Below are positions 17,998 to 26,607 of a DNA stretch of 64,000 nucleotides, in pieces (position 1 is the stretch's first letter; every line of letters begins with the position of its first letter). The notes below the pieces were generated by a model. The model ran no database searches. It had not been told where the DNA came from and worked only from the letters and a program-made list of their open reading frames with translations. This stretch comes from Dyadobacter arcticus (GTDB lineage Bacteria > Bacteroidota > Bacteroidia > Cytophagales > Spirosomataceae): assembly GCF_011762185.1 (NCBI RefSeq), contig NZ_JAASQJ010000004.1, positions 372,001 through 436,000 of the forward strand. The letters are read 5' to 3'. The translations under genes and the position numbers were made by a program.

Positions 17998-18045
17998 ATT
18001 GCTACTCACGTTCCACTTATTTCCTACACTTCAATCACCAACATC

Positions 18046-18555
18046 ATGCTAAACACCATCAAAGACAACCTCTGGACCCAATTCGGCGCCAGCATCGACA
18101 TGCTAAAAAACGCCATCAATCTTTGGCCGGATGAATATTGGGAAACCGATAAGAGGTTCTTTTACATGACTTACCATACCCTGGTATTTCTGGATTACTA
18201 CCTAACCATTCCTCCTCCAAACGTATTTTCGTCTCCACTGCCTTTCACGTTTACGGATTGGGAAAATGCTCCTGCGGATGCTATTGACGACATTATACCT
18301 GACGAGATTTACAGTAAAGCTGAGCTATTGGATTACCTGCAATCTTGCCGCGAAAAGTGCTATCAGGTCGTTGCCAGCCTCACGCCTGAGAAACTGGAAG
18401 AACGTTGGATCGAAGAAGATGGCGATATGGATTACGCGGTGCTGGAAATATTGCTTTACAACATGCGCCACGTTCAGCACCACGCAGCGCAATTGAATTT
18501 GCTCTTGCGGCAGAAGATTGATGATGCACCGCGTTGGGTTTCGCGGGCTGAGTGA
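18046..18555 (+). CDS. DinB-superfamily protein
   Basis: A 169-residue four-helix-bundle protein of the DinB/YfiT fold. The metal-ligand histidines expected in this fold are visible: the YHTLVFLDYYL segment near residue 45, and the paired histidines of NMRHVQHHAAQLNLLL near residue 145. Members act as metal-dependent thiol transferases or are uncharacterised, and the reaction here cannot be told. The gene stands alone, followed by a promoter for the 2H phosphoesterase. Confidence 0.85.
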   Translation: MLNTIKDNLWTQFGASIDMLKNAINLWPDEYWETDKRFFYMTYHTLVFLDYYLTIPPPNVFSSPLPFTFTDWENAPADAIDDIIPDEIYSKAELLDYLQSCREKCYQVVASLTPEKLEERWIEEDGDMDYAVLEILLYNMRHVQHHAAQLNLLLRQKIDDAPRWVSRAE

Positions 18556-18559
18556 ATGT

Positions 18560-18593
18560 TTTGGGAATAAATGGGTGTTAAAGCCTAAATTTG
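18560..18593 (+). promoter_or_regulatory. Bacteroidota-type promoter (TTTG ... TAAATTTG)
   Basis: TTTG at 18560-18563 is followed, after 22 bp, by TAAATTTG at 18586-18593. This is a full match to the TAnnTTTG -7 element with a -33-like TTTG. It would give a start of transcription near 18600, about 50 nt before the 2H phosphoesterase ATG at 18649. Confidence 0.6.
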
Positions 18594-18648
18594 CCACGCA
18601 CAGCAATCCCTGGTAATGTCAATCATCAGTATGTTACAAATTAAACGA

Positions 18649-19248
18649 ATGTCAGAATACACGCTGGTGATCAGCCCTGATCAGCGCGTGACTGGATTAG
18701 TGCGAAAATTAAAAAAGCGTCTGCAGGAGCGACTTGGTCGGAATTATGGAAGCGTGAATTCGCTGGGGCACATTACGCTGATCTATTTTTTGGCCCATGA
18801 CGAAGATTATCCTCTCATTTTGGAAGAGTTTAAGAGGGTATTGGCAGGACTGGCGCCATTTAAGGTTGGCCTTTCGGGATTTGATGCGTTTACTGACCGG
18901 CCTGAATGTGTTTTTTATGTTAAACCAGATGATGATTCTGCCGATAGAGTTCTGGCACAATGCAAAGAAATAGGGACCAACTTCAGTAAATTTTTGCGAC
19001 GGAACTATACGGATAAATGGGACATTGTCGCCAGGAAAAGCCCGCACATGACCGTGGGTCGTGACCTTACCAAATTGGAGATCGAGGAATGCAGAGCGTT
19101 ATTCACTGAAAGTTTTATCGAATCCTTCCAATGTAACTCATTCGTGATCCATAAACTCAATGAAGAACGAGGACAGTACGATGTCATCGATGCTATTCCG
19201 TTGCTGGGCCACGAATATATGGTAGGGCAGCAGATGCGGTTGTTTTGA
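18649..19248 (+). CDS. 2H phosphoesterase, 2'-5' RNA ligase-like (paralog 1)
   Basis: A 199-residue protein with two HxT motifs, H41-I-T43 (GHITLIYF) and H133-M-T135 (SPHMTVGRDL), 92 residues apart. They define the 2H phosphoesterase superfamily, which includes 2'-5' RNA ligases and cyclic phosphodiesterases. ATG 18649 is preferred over ATG 18616 and 18631 because MSEYTLVISPD then aligns end to end with MEQYSLAIMPG of the paralog at 19991. Likely substrates are 2',3'-cyclic or 2'-5'-linked nucleotides, but this is family inference. The paralog lies 0.7 kb downstream, with a small HTH module inserted on the opposite strand between them. Confidence 0.87.
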   Translation: MSEYTLVISPDQRVTGLVRKLKKRLQERLGRNYGSVNSLGHITLIYFLAHDEDYPLILEEFKRVLAGLAPFKVGLSGFDAFTDRPECVFYVKPDDDSADRVLAQCKEIGTNFSKFLRRNYTDKWDIVARKSPHMTVGRDLTKLEIEECRALFTESFIESFQCNSFVIHKLNEERGQYDVIDAIPLLGHEYMVGQQMRLF

Positions 19249-19266
19249 GATTGAACTATTTACAAA

Positions 19267-19563
19267 TCAAGCGCTTCTTGTTTCGCTCACTTTGTAAATT
19301 TTGGCCCTAATCATCCGGATGTTATTGAATTCTTCAATGACCATTGTGTCGTCTGCAGGAATAATACCCCTCTTAATCCAATTGCTCACTGTTTCCGTGT
19401 TTTTCACGTCAAAACGTCTGCAATATTCTTTGATGGTCACCCACTCTGTTAAATCCATTACATGGCCTTTTCGGATCAGGACCTCACTGCCAATCTTGAT
19501 CGCCTCGTCCGCCTCATCCATTAATGTCAGGATTCTGGCTCGGAACTCATCTTTTGTTTCCAT
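19267..19563 (-). CDS. Small HTH protein (module copy 1, gene 2)
   Basis: A 98-residue protein started at ATG 19563 (METKDEF), matching the start of its homolog at 43431. An N-terminal helical segment is followed by a helix-turn-helix region of the HTH_17/excisionase type: EWVTIKEYCRRFDVKNTE, then SNWIKRGIIPADD. The last part (IEEFNNIRMIRAKIYK) is also conserved. The copy at 43431-43730 shares most of these residues. A 50-aa gene precedes it by 16 nt on the same strand, and that pair is also duplicated at 43 kb. It probably binds DNA, or a short peptide, through the HTH. Confidence 0.78.
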   Translation of the reverse strand: METKDEFRARILTLMDEADEAIKIGSEVLIRKGHVMDLTEWVTIKEYCRRFDVKNTETVSNWIKRGIIPADDTMVIEEFNNIRMIRAKIYKVSETRSA

Positions 19564-19579
19564 ATGTTGTTTTTTGTAT

Positions 19580-19732
19580 CTATTCCCGACCTTCCAGTAA
19601 ATCAATGATTTTGGTCAATTTGCTGACCTGATCAAGAATTTTATCAATTTCATCAGCTGTCAGCCATTTCCAATTATCTCTGAGTCCCTGTTGCAGCGCC
19701 GCCCTCAGCATTCGCCATTGAAATAAGTCCAT
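19580..19732 (-). CDS. Small helical protein (module copy 1, gene 1; 50 aa)
   Basis: A 50-residue ORF from ATG 19732 to TAG 19580. The middle LRAALQQGLRDNWKWLT and the tail KIIDLLEG align with the 45-aa ORF at 43282-43419 (LAALKQLLRDRSEEMS, VIEVLEK). Both are likely two-helix or short coiled-coil peptides. Both sit just upstream of the HTH gene (16 and 11 nt gaps). The conserved pairing at two distant loci is the main evidence that this very short frame is real. Confidence 0.65.
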   Translation of the reverse strand: MDLFQWRMLRAALQQGLRDNWKWLTADEIDKILDQVSKLTKIIDLLEGRE

Positions 19733-19990
19733 ATATTGGATTGTTAAAAATACAATTTGTTATTCAGCATAACAAGTTTTTTTGGAATGACTGTTAAATC
19801 AAATCTTACGAGCGAAAAGGTTAATGGTAACAGGATAAAAAATGAGTTTTGAATGAACGGTAGTTCTTATTTATTTTAAGGAAAAAGTAGGTAGGGGAAT
19901 GTCGGAGGTCCAGTGAGACAAAGGGTCTGGACAATTTTTAAATTCATCGAACCTTTCTCATATTAACTGTCCAAACCAAACCAAAATCTC

Positions 19991-20587
19991 TTGGAACAAT
20001 ACTCCCTCGCCATCATGCCCGGCCCTGAAATCACCCAGCAAGTGGCGGACATGAAATTGCAATTTCGGACTGCCATTGGTCGCAGCTACGGCAGCGCCAA
20101 TGCGGAGGCGCATATTTCACTCGACGGCTTTGAGGCAGATGAGAATGATTATCCTTATCTATTGGCCGATTACAGGCGGATTATCTCAGAATTAACGCCG
20201 TTTGAAATACAATTTGTGGGCTTCGGTGATTTTGACAAGGGCAATTTCTCGGCTTTTTATATCAATCCTACACAAGAATCTTCCGATGCAATCAGGGAGC
20301 GGAGCGGAGCGGTTATGACGTTGTTTGATAAAAAGCTAAAAAAGCAATACACACGAAAATGGGCAGATGAATCGAAAAACCCGCATATGTCAGTTGGGCG
20401 ACGGCTGACTAGGGAGTGGATATCTTTGGCATATTCGCTGTTTTCGGATTACGAAGCCAGTTTCCTTTGCGACTCGTTCGCAATCAGGAAGTTCAATGAA
20501 AAGCGGAGGCAATATGATGTGGTGGATGTGCTTCCGTTGCTCGGGGGAACTACGCCGTTGGTTCAGTTAGATTTGTTTCAGCCGTGA
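19991..20587 (+). CDS. 2H phosphoesterase, 2'-5' RNA ligase-like (paralog 2)
   Basis: A 198-residue paralog of the protein at 18649. Its motifs are H41-I-S43 (AHISLDGF) and H132-M-S134 (NPHMSVGRRL), with Ser in place of Thr, a variation the 2H family allows. The start codon is TTG 19991, supported by end-to-end alignment with paralog 1. The C-terminal RKFNEKRRQYDVVDVLPLLG is nearly shared with HKLNEERGQYDVIDAIPLLG of paralog 1. Its stop overlaps the GTG start of the GyrI-like gene by 4 bp, so the two are translationally coupled. The roughly 260-bp gap before it shows no other gene. Confidence 0.85.
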   Translation: MEQYSLAIMPGPEITQQVADMKLQFRTAIGRSYGSANAEAHISLDGFEADENDYPYLLADYRRIISELTPFEIQFVGFGDFDKGNFSAFYINPTQESSDAIRERSGAVMTLFDKKLKKQYTRKWADESKNPHMSVGRRLTREWISLAYSLFSDYEASFLCDSFAIRKFNEKRRQYDVVDVLPLLGGTTPLVQLDLFQP

Positions 20588-21066
20588 GCCTGATACGTCC
20601 AAGGATCGAAACGATATCAGAAAAGAAACTGGTCGGCCAGCGCATGAAAATGTCTCTGGCAGATAATAGAACATTCGAGTTGTGGAGCAGATTTATGCCT
20701 CGCAGAAAGGAGATAACGAATAATATTTCGATCGACCTGATTTCCATGCAGGTCTACGAAGAAGATTTCTTTTCGCCACTCGGCATCTTCGAAAAATGGG
20801 CTGTCGTAGAGGTTAGTGATTTGGATAACATACCATTTGGCATGGAATCGTTCGTTCTGCCAGCTGGTAAGTATGCGGTGTTTCTTCACAAAGGAGGATC
20901 CGAGCGATTTCAGAAAACGTTTAGATGGATTTTTGAAATGTGGTTGCCTGCTTCGGAGTATAAAGTTGACAACCGCCCGCATTTTGAATTGCTTGGAGAG
21001 AAGTATAAGAATAATGATCCGGAGTCGGAGGAAGATATTTGGGTCCCGATTAAGGAAAAAGATTAG
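20584..21066 (+). CDS. GyrI-like (AraC effector-binding) domain protein
   Basis: A 160-residue stand-alone effector-binding domain (PF06445-type), beginning near RIETISEKKLVGQRMKMSL and containing FVLPAGKYAVFLHKG and FRWIFEMWLPASEY. Such proteins bind small molecules in a cleft, and some have been shown to hydrolyse cyclopropanoid toxins. The GTG start at 20584 overlaps the TGA of the 2H phosphoesterase (GTGA), implying coupling. The 3' end overlaps the convergent 2OG oxygenase by 4 bp. The opposite-strand ORF over most of this gene is a shadow. Confidence 0.83.
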   Translation: MSLIRPRIETISEKKLVGQRMKMSLADNRTFELWSRFMPRRKEITNNISIDLISMQVYEEDFFSPLGIFEKWAVVEVSDLDNIPFGMESFVLPAGKYAVFLHKGGSERFQKTFRWIFEMWLPASEYKVDNRPHFELLGEKYKNNDPESEEDIWVPIKEKD

Positions 21067-21656
21067 CCCACCTTCAACCATCCCGTAATACTCAGCCGGG
21101 CCTGATTCGTCAGCAACACTTCATGTTCCAATTCACTGCTTTTGAAGAAAATACTTTTTCCAATGGTAGGAGCGATATCCTGTTCGTGATCTCCCTGGTA
21201 AATCCGCAACTGGCCGCCGTCTGCTTCCTGCCAATCTGCATTTAAATACGTAATCATAGAATATTGCCGGCTGGGATCGTTGCGGAATTGGTCGAGGTGT
21301 TTTTTGTAAAAACTGCCTGCGGGATACAATGCATAATGAAATTCGTAACCCGTAATGCCAGTGTAACAAGTGCTGTTAAGGTAAGTAACAAAACTGTCCA
21401 TTAAGTCAAAAAACTCATTTTCAAAAGGGTCATTGTGCTTACGGTCAAGCCAATAGATCATATCACCTCGGTACAGTTTGTCGTGGAGTACAATCTTTTC
21501 ATTCCCGGTCCCTGCCGATTGAAATTGGTTTTTTGTGTACAACGCTAATAGGTTACTTGTCAATTGAGAAGCGAGCTCAGCAGTCAGAAAATTCTCCGCT
21601 ATCCCAACTTTGTCATCAATGTAGCTATCAATGAGGATATTAAAGGCTTTTTGCAA
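21063..21656 (-). CDS. 2OG-Fe(II) oxygenase, prolyl 4-hydroxylase-like
   Basis: A 197-residue double-stranded beta-helix enzyme. The iron ligands are H120 and D122 (KKHLDQF) and H178 (SELEHEVLL), and the basic residue for 2-oxoglutarate is the Arg in NQARLSITGWLK. FHYALYPAGSFYKKH and DGGQLRIY are typical of bacterial P4H-like proteins. It hydroxylates a protein or small-molecule substrate that is not evident here. It is transcribed divergently from the GH9 gene, with an inverted repeat in the shared region. Confidence 0.86.
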   Translation of the reverse strand: MQKAFNILIDSYIDDKVGIAENFLTAELASQLTSNLLALYTKNQFQSAGTGNEKIVLHDKLYRGDMIYWLDRKHNDPFENEFFDLMDSFVTYLNSTCYTGITGYEFHYALYPAGSFYKKHLDQFRNDPSRQYSMITYLNADWQEADGGQLRIYQGDHEQDIAPTIGKSIFFKSSELEHEVLLTNQARLSITGWLKVG

Positions 21657-21730
21657 AAGGTGAAAGGTTGGATTTGCTTATTATCGTGTTCATGAAGATA
21701 GCGCTATTAATTGTCAGGCGCGAATCGTAA

Positions 21731-21759
21731 ATTTATTCGATATATTAGTACGAATAAAT
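21731..21759. promoter_or_regulatory. Inverted repeat between divergent genes, possible operator
   Basis: atttattcg (21731-21739) and cgaataaat (21751-21759) are perfect 9-bp arms with an 11-bp centre, so arm centres are about two helical turns apart. It lies between the 2OG oxygenase (minus) and the GH9 gene (plus), where a dimeric repressor or activator could control both. No regulator gene is adjacent. Confidence 0.5.
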
Positions 21760-21818
21760 TCCATCCTTCTCTAAGATTGAACAACCGTTGAATTGTTTAT
21801 TATTTCAATCTTATAGTT

Positions 21819-24236
21819 ATGCTCAAAATTTACAGAGGTGTATCGACCAAGCACCGTACTTACTGCTTCCTGCTCCTCATTTCAATTATTTCAAAAACAG
21901 CCTCAGCCCAGGTAAGTCCATTCATTCAGGTCGATCAGTTTGGATATACTCTTAATGCTGAGAAGGTTGCAGTTTTAGTTAACCCGATTGTGGGTTACAA
22001 TGCAGCATCATCCTACACCGCGCCTCCGACAGCAACAGTCCGCAACAGCACTACCAATAACATTGTTTTTACTGGACCGGTCACAGTCTGGAATGGTGGC
22101 GCAACCCATGATCAGTCGGGCGATCAGGGTTGGTGGTTTGATTTTTCAGCATTTACAGATGTGGGCTCGTACTATATATATGATGCCGTAAATAACCAGC
22201 GCTCTGCCGTATTTGACATTGGTGCCAATCCCTACAACAACGTCATGCTGGCGGCCTTCAAAATGTTTTATTATAACCGCTGCAATATGGCGAAGAGCGC
22301 TCCCTATGCCCAGCCCAAATGGACGGATTCCAATAATTTCTTGAATGCATTACAGGACTCGCATTGCAGGTATATCTCGACTCCCGGCGATGCTTCGCTG
22401 GAAAAAGACCTCTCCGGAGGTTGGTTCGACGCAGGTGATTACAACAAATATGTATCTTTCACGCATAGCCCTATGCATGACCTGCTTTATGCGTACGAGG
22501 AAAATCCATCCGTTTTTACCGACCATTTCAACATTCCCGAAAGCAACAATGGTGTGCCCGATTTGCTTGATGAAATAAAATGGGAGCTGGATTGGCTGTT
22601 CAAAATGACGAATGCGGATGGAAGTGTCCAGAACAAAATGGGCAGTAGGAATTACAGCGAGAATGTTTCGTCGCCTCCAAGCGCTAACATCAATCCCCGT
22701 TACTATGGGCCAACCTGCACTTCGGCCTCGGCTACCATTGCATCCGTTTTCTCCCACGCCTCCATCGTCTATGGAAACCTTCCGGCTTTTGCCACTTATG
22801 CTGCTCAATTACAGGCCAAGGCGGCCAGTTGCTTCAACTATGTGTTGCCTTTGTATGCCAATTCTCAATTGCAGACCAATTGCGACGATGGAAGCATTGT
22901 AGCGGGCGACGCAGATGTGAATCTGGACCAGCAACGGAATATGCTGGTAATAGCGGCTGTCTATCTTTTCGAAAAAACGGGCGATAATGCATACCACCAG
23001 TTCATTATCAATAATTATGTATTAACAACTCCGATAGCTGAAAATTTTTGGGGCGTGAATGCGACCGAGGTGATTGAAGCATTATTGCGGTATACGAAAT
23101 TGCCCAATGCGGATACCAATGTTAAAAATGCGATTCTTAATGAAGCCCGTCCGGGCGTAGAAGGAGATTGGAACAATTTCTTTGGCTGGAATACGCTGGA
23201 TCTTTACCGCGCTTACATGCCGGATTGGTCATACCACTGGGGCAGCAACATGTCGAAGGCGGATTATGGGAATCTAAGCAAAACAATGGTCAAGGCCGGA
23301 CTGGGCGTTGCTGCAACCCAGAACCGTAAAAGCGCCGAGCAGCTGCATTATTTTCATGGGGTTAACCCGCAGGGAATTGTATATTTGTCCAATATGTACC
23401 AGTTCGGGGCCGAAAAATCGGTCAATGAAATATACCATACCTGGTTCAATGATGGTACCATTTACGACAATGCACTGACTTCCCCTAACGGTCCTGCGCC
23501 CGGATATGTGTCTGGCGGACCAAACTATGATTACAGCATTAACTCGCAAACGCCTCCCTACGGTCAGCCTCGCCAGAAAAGCTATCTGGATTTCAATACG
23601 GGCTGGCCGATCAATAGTTGGGAAATTACGGAACCTGCTATTTACTACCAGGCATCTTACGTACGATTGCTGGCCAATTACGCCCTTGCAGTGGAAGACG
23701 CGCTGCCTGTAACCCTGGCCGATTTTTACGTAAAACCGCTCGACGACGGAAAAGCGCAGCTCTTTTGGAAAACAACATCAGAAACGAACAACGACCGTTT
23801 TGAAATCGAGCGTTCCGTCGATGCGGTCGATTTCAGGCTAATCGGAGAAGTGAAAGGTACCAATGCCGACAGCCAGATCAATCATTACACCTTTACAGAT
23901 CCCGAATTATCCCAAACCACCGCCTATTACCGGCTCAAACAGGTCGATTTTGATGGAAAATATGCCTATTCGAAAATCGCCGCGATTTACCGATCTGATA
24001 GAAAGGGTTTCAAGATCGCGCCCAATCCGGTGACTGATTATCTTGACTTAACATTGCCCGCCGAAGCCTTGCCCGCAAATGTGACTTTGACCAACGTTTC
24101 CGGGCAAGTTGTTTTTCAAAAACGATCAAATGCCTCATTCCGCGTTCCGATGAACCAATTGGCTAGTGGCATCTATATTTTGAGTGTATCAAAGGCGGGC
24201 GAAAAGGTATTTCATCAAAAAGTTTTCAAAAACTAA
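21819..24236 (+). CDS. Glycoside hydrolase family 9 (endoglucanase-like) with T9SS sorting domain
   Basis: An 805-residue secreted enzyme. Signal peptide about 1-31 (ending ASAQ); Ig-like CelD_N domain about 35-130; GH9 catalytic (alpha/alpha)6 domain about 140-625. GGWFDAGDYNKY places the acidic pair D204 and D207, and E605 in ITEPAIYY is the likely general acid. HYFHGVNPQGIVYLSNM matches the GH9 active-site histidine block. A fibronectin-like linker follows (about 635-720), and a C-terminal type IX secretion domain closes the protein (FKIAPNPVTDYL to LASGIYILSV). It probably cleaves beta-glucans such as cellulose or xyloglucan at the cell surface. The divergent GH32-like gene follows on the same strand. 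Confidence 0.93.
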   Translation: MLKIYRGVSTKHRTYCFLLLISIISKTASAQVSPFIQVDQFGYTLNAEKVAVLVNPIVGYNAASSYTAPPTATVRNSTTNNIVFTGPVTVWNGGATHDQSGDQGWWFDFSAFTDVGSYYIYDAVNNQRSAVFDIGANPYNNVMLAAFKMFYYNRCNMAKSAPYAQPKWTDSNNFLNALQDSHCRYISTPGDASLEKDLSGGWFDAGDYNKYVSFTHSPMHDLLYAYEENPSVFTDHFNIPESNNGVPDLLDEIKWELDWLFKMTNADGSVQNKMGSRNYSENVSSPPSANINPRYYGPTCTSASATIASVFSHASIVYGNLPAFATYAAQLQAKAASCFNYVLPLYANSQLQTNCDDGSIVAGDADVNLDQQRNMLVIAAVYLFEKTGDNAYHQFIINNYVLTTPIAENFWGVNATEVIEALLRYTKLPNADTNVKNAILNEARPGVEGDWNNFFGWNTLDLYRAYMPDWSYHWGSNMSKADYGNLSKTMVKAGLGVAATQNRKSAEQLHYFHGVNPQGIVYLSNMYQFGAEKSVNEIYHTWFNDGTIYDNALTSPNGPAPGYVSGGPNYDYSINSQTPPYGQPRQKSYLDFNTGWPINSWEITEPAIYYQASYVRLLANYALAVEDALPVTLADFYVKPLDDGKAQLFWKTTSETNNDRFEIERSVDAVDFRLIGEVKGTNADSQINHYTFTDPELSQTTAYYRLKQVDFDGKYAYSKIAAIYRSDRKGFKIAPNPVTDYLDLTLPAEALPANVTLTNVSGQVVFQKRSNASFRVPMNQLASGIYILSVSKAGEKVFHQKVFKN

Positions 24237-24311
24237 TACCAGAATAAACAGACTGCATTAGTACAAAAGCGCGCACGCCTACTTTTACTTCAAACCTTTC
24301 GTCATTCTGAT

Positions 24312-26603
24312 ATGAGTTTGAAGCTCCTATTGCTGGTTTACCTCGGATTTATATTCAATGCATTTGCTCAAAAGAAGGATAATAGCATTGCGGCAGCTCT
24401 CCCAGCTGGTCCTGTCGTTCTGTGGCAGTTTTCGGACTTGCAAAGTCTTGGAAATCAGCAGATAACTTTATCCTATGTTGGTGAAAAAACAATATTTAGC
24501 GAAATTTCCGACTCTCCTGCCGCTTCACTAAAAAGGGGAGGAGACGGGCGCAGTGTTGCTTTCAATGGAAAAGGTTGGCTTTCAGGTGACGCCAAGTCGG
24601 GTAATGTCATTTCTGGTGAAAATTTTACACTTGCATTAAGGGTTAAGCTTTCCAAATCCGGCGGGTTGATCAAAACCAACTTGTGTAGCATTATCCTGCA
24701 TCCCAGTGGCTTACTGCTTGCGCGGTTGCCTGTCAGCGACAGTGCGGGTACACTTTCCCGCGAGTTTCCGCTCTCATTTCTTGAATTTGATAAATGGTAC
24801 GACCTCGTTTTAAGGGTTGATCATGGTAAGCTGAATTTCATTGCAGACGGGATTGTGCAGTTTCAGGATCAGTTTTCAGAAAAATTGAAGGTTATTGATG
24901 AAGATCCCTTGCTCATTGGTGCCTGGCGCATTGAAGAACCGCCTGGCGCTGCTTTGCCGCAGGCGGCCAAAGATTGGCTTTACGAAAGACCGTTCAAAGG
25001 CGAAATCGATCATGTGGCAATATGGAACAGGGTCTTGACCGACGAAGAGATAGCGAAACTTTGTGATGTAAAGGTGATCACGAAGCCTTCGAAAGAAACA
25101 GAAGTTCAAAAAACGCTTCGGGCCTATTCGGATTTTCACAATGCCTCCAGATCGAAAAATGTACGGGAAGCAGAAAAATTGGGCCAGGTTATGCGCAAAT
25201 TCATGGTTACCGATCCGAAACATCCGCTTTACCATCTTTCAGCACCCATGGACGGTCTTTTTGATCCGGCGGGCGCATTTTATCACAAAGGACAATACCA
25301 CGTTTTTAGTTACCGTAACATCGTAGGCATCCTTGCCAATTCGCCGCTGGCGCATTATGTGAGCAATGATCTGATCCATTGGAAAGATCAACCGATTGCA
25401 ATCTGGGCAGATAGTGACCTGGACGAAAAGGGCATTTGGCTCGGCAATGTGTTTTATGACGATACCAAAACGCCCACCATGATTTACACCGCTCTTGGCA
25501 AAAAAGGGAAAATCGCGGTGATGGCAAAAAGTCATGATGACCTGCTTTCATTTTCGGAGAAAAAGCCGGTTATGACCAATCTCGTGCATCATGATGGACA
25601 TACCTGGAAGGAAGGAAATACCTGGTACAGCATTACCGTAAAGCAATATTGGGGAAAATTGAATGGCAAAACCGGCGACGGAATCATGCTGCTATCCTCG
25701 CCTGACCTTATTAACTGGACAGAGTTAGGGGAGATTTTCAATGTGCCTGCGCATCCAAAACCTGCCGATGCCAATCAGAAAGATGGCCTTGCAGAATTCC
25801 CTTATTTATTACCTTTTGGGGATAAACATGTGTTAATGGTCGGGACGCGTCCGGTGCGTTATTGGATCGGGAAGTACGATAAGAATATTCCTGCTTTCAT
25901 CCCCGACGAGCCGCAGGGAAAGCTTCTCGATTTCCTGAATTATTTCAATTGCTTCAATCCATCCGCCGTCGACTTCAAAGGGCCGGAAGGAGCCGAACGG
26001 AGGATCATCATGGCGATGAACATTAACATGATAGGTAATACGGCTGGCATTCCCTGGTACGGCGTGCATGTACTACCACGGATACTGACCCGTGAAGGCG
26101 ACAGGTTAGTGCAGGAGCCAGTGCCAGAAGCAAAAATGCTAAGAAGTAAACATTACCAGACTGCACCCATAAGGATACATGATGGCAAGTCAGAACCGAT
26201 CAAAAATGTAAAAGGAGATGCCCTGGAAATCATTGCCGAGTTTCAGCCGGGAAGCGCAAAACTTTTTGGACTTATACTTCGATCTGGATCAGGAAAAAAG
26301 GAAGATACCAGGATTACATATGATGTCGCCAAAGACGAGGTTAGGGTAGAAGGTGGCATAAAAATTACGTCACCTTACCCGGAAATAGGTCACTCTATCG
26401 CACATTACACTCCTGGCCAAAAAGTAAAGTTTCATTTGTTTCTCGACCGTGCATTATTAGAAGTGTTCGTCAACGGAGAGGCTGGAAGCGCTGTTTTTGA
26501 AGGCGCTACCTTGGATTTGCAATATTACGTTTTTAGTGAAGGTGGCGACGCAAAGCTTATTTCGCTTGAAGCATGGGACATGAAACCTGCCTGGGAGCAG
26601 TAA
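24312..26603 (+). CDS. Exported LamG + divergent GH32-like glycoside hydrolase
   Basis: A 763-residue exported protein: signal peptide (1-19), LamG-like beta-sandwich (about 55-250), a five-bladed-propeller GH32-like domain (about 300-580) and a GH32 C-terminal-type beta-sandwich (about 610-755). The usual WMNDPNG nucleophile motif appears as APMDGLFDPAGAFYHKG (D317). The RDP block reads HHDGHTW (D428) and the EC-P acid/base block reads AEFPYLLP (E495). The order and spacing suit GH32, but all three motifs are altered, so activity on fructans is uncertain. It may act on another furanoside or only bind glycans. It is co-oriented with the GH9 gene, 75 bp downstream. Confidence 0.82.
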   Translation: MSLKLLLLVYLGFIFNAFAQKKDNSIAAALPAGPVVLWQFSDLQSLGNQQITLSYVGEKTIFSEISDSPAASLKRGGDGRSVAFNGKGWLSGDAKSGNVISGENFTLALRVKLSKSGGLIKTNLCSIILHPSGLLLARLPVSDSAGTLSREFPLSFLEFDKWYDLVLRVDHGKLNFIADGIVQFQDQFSEKLKVIDEDPLLIGAWRIEEPPGAALPQAAKDWLYERPFKGEIDHVAIWNRVLTDEEIAKLCDVKVITKPSKETEVQKTLRAYSDFHNASRSKNVREAEKLGQVMRKFMVTDPKHPLYHLSAPMDGLFDPAGAFYHKGQYHVFSYRNIVGILANSPLAHYVSNDLIHWKDQPIAIWADSDLDEKGIWLGNVFYDDTKTPTMIYTALGKKGKIAVMAKSHDDLLSFSEKKPVMTNLVHHDGHTWKEGNTWYSITVKQYWGKLNGKTGDGIMLLSSPDLINWTELGEIFNVPAHPKPADANQKDGLAEFPYLLPFGDKHVLMVGTRPVRYWIGKYDKNIPAFIPDEPQGKLLDFLNYFNCFNPSAVDFKGPEGAERRIIMAMNINMIGNTAGIPWYGVHVLPRILTREGDRLVQEPVPEAKMLRSKHYQTAPIRIHDGKSEPIKNVKGDALEIIAEFQPGSAKLFGLILRSGSGKKEDTRITYDVAKDEVRVEGGIKITSPYPEIGHSIAHYTPGQKVKFHLFLDRALLEVFVNGEAGSAVFEGATLDLQYYVFSEGGDAKLISLEAWDMKPAWEQ

Positions 26604-26607
26604 TTGG

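Noticed and set aside
20617..21081. 154-aa minus-strand ORF
   Set aside because: Antisense to the GyrI-like gene, which has clear family motifs and a coupled start.
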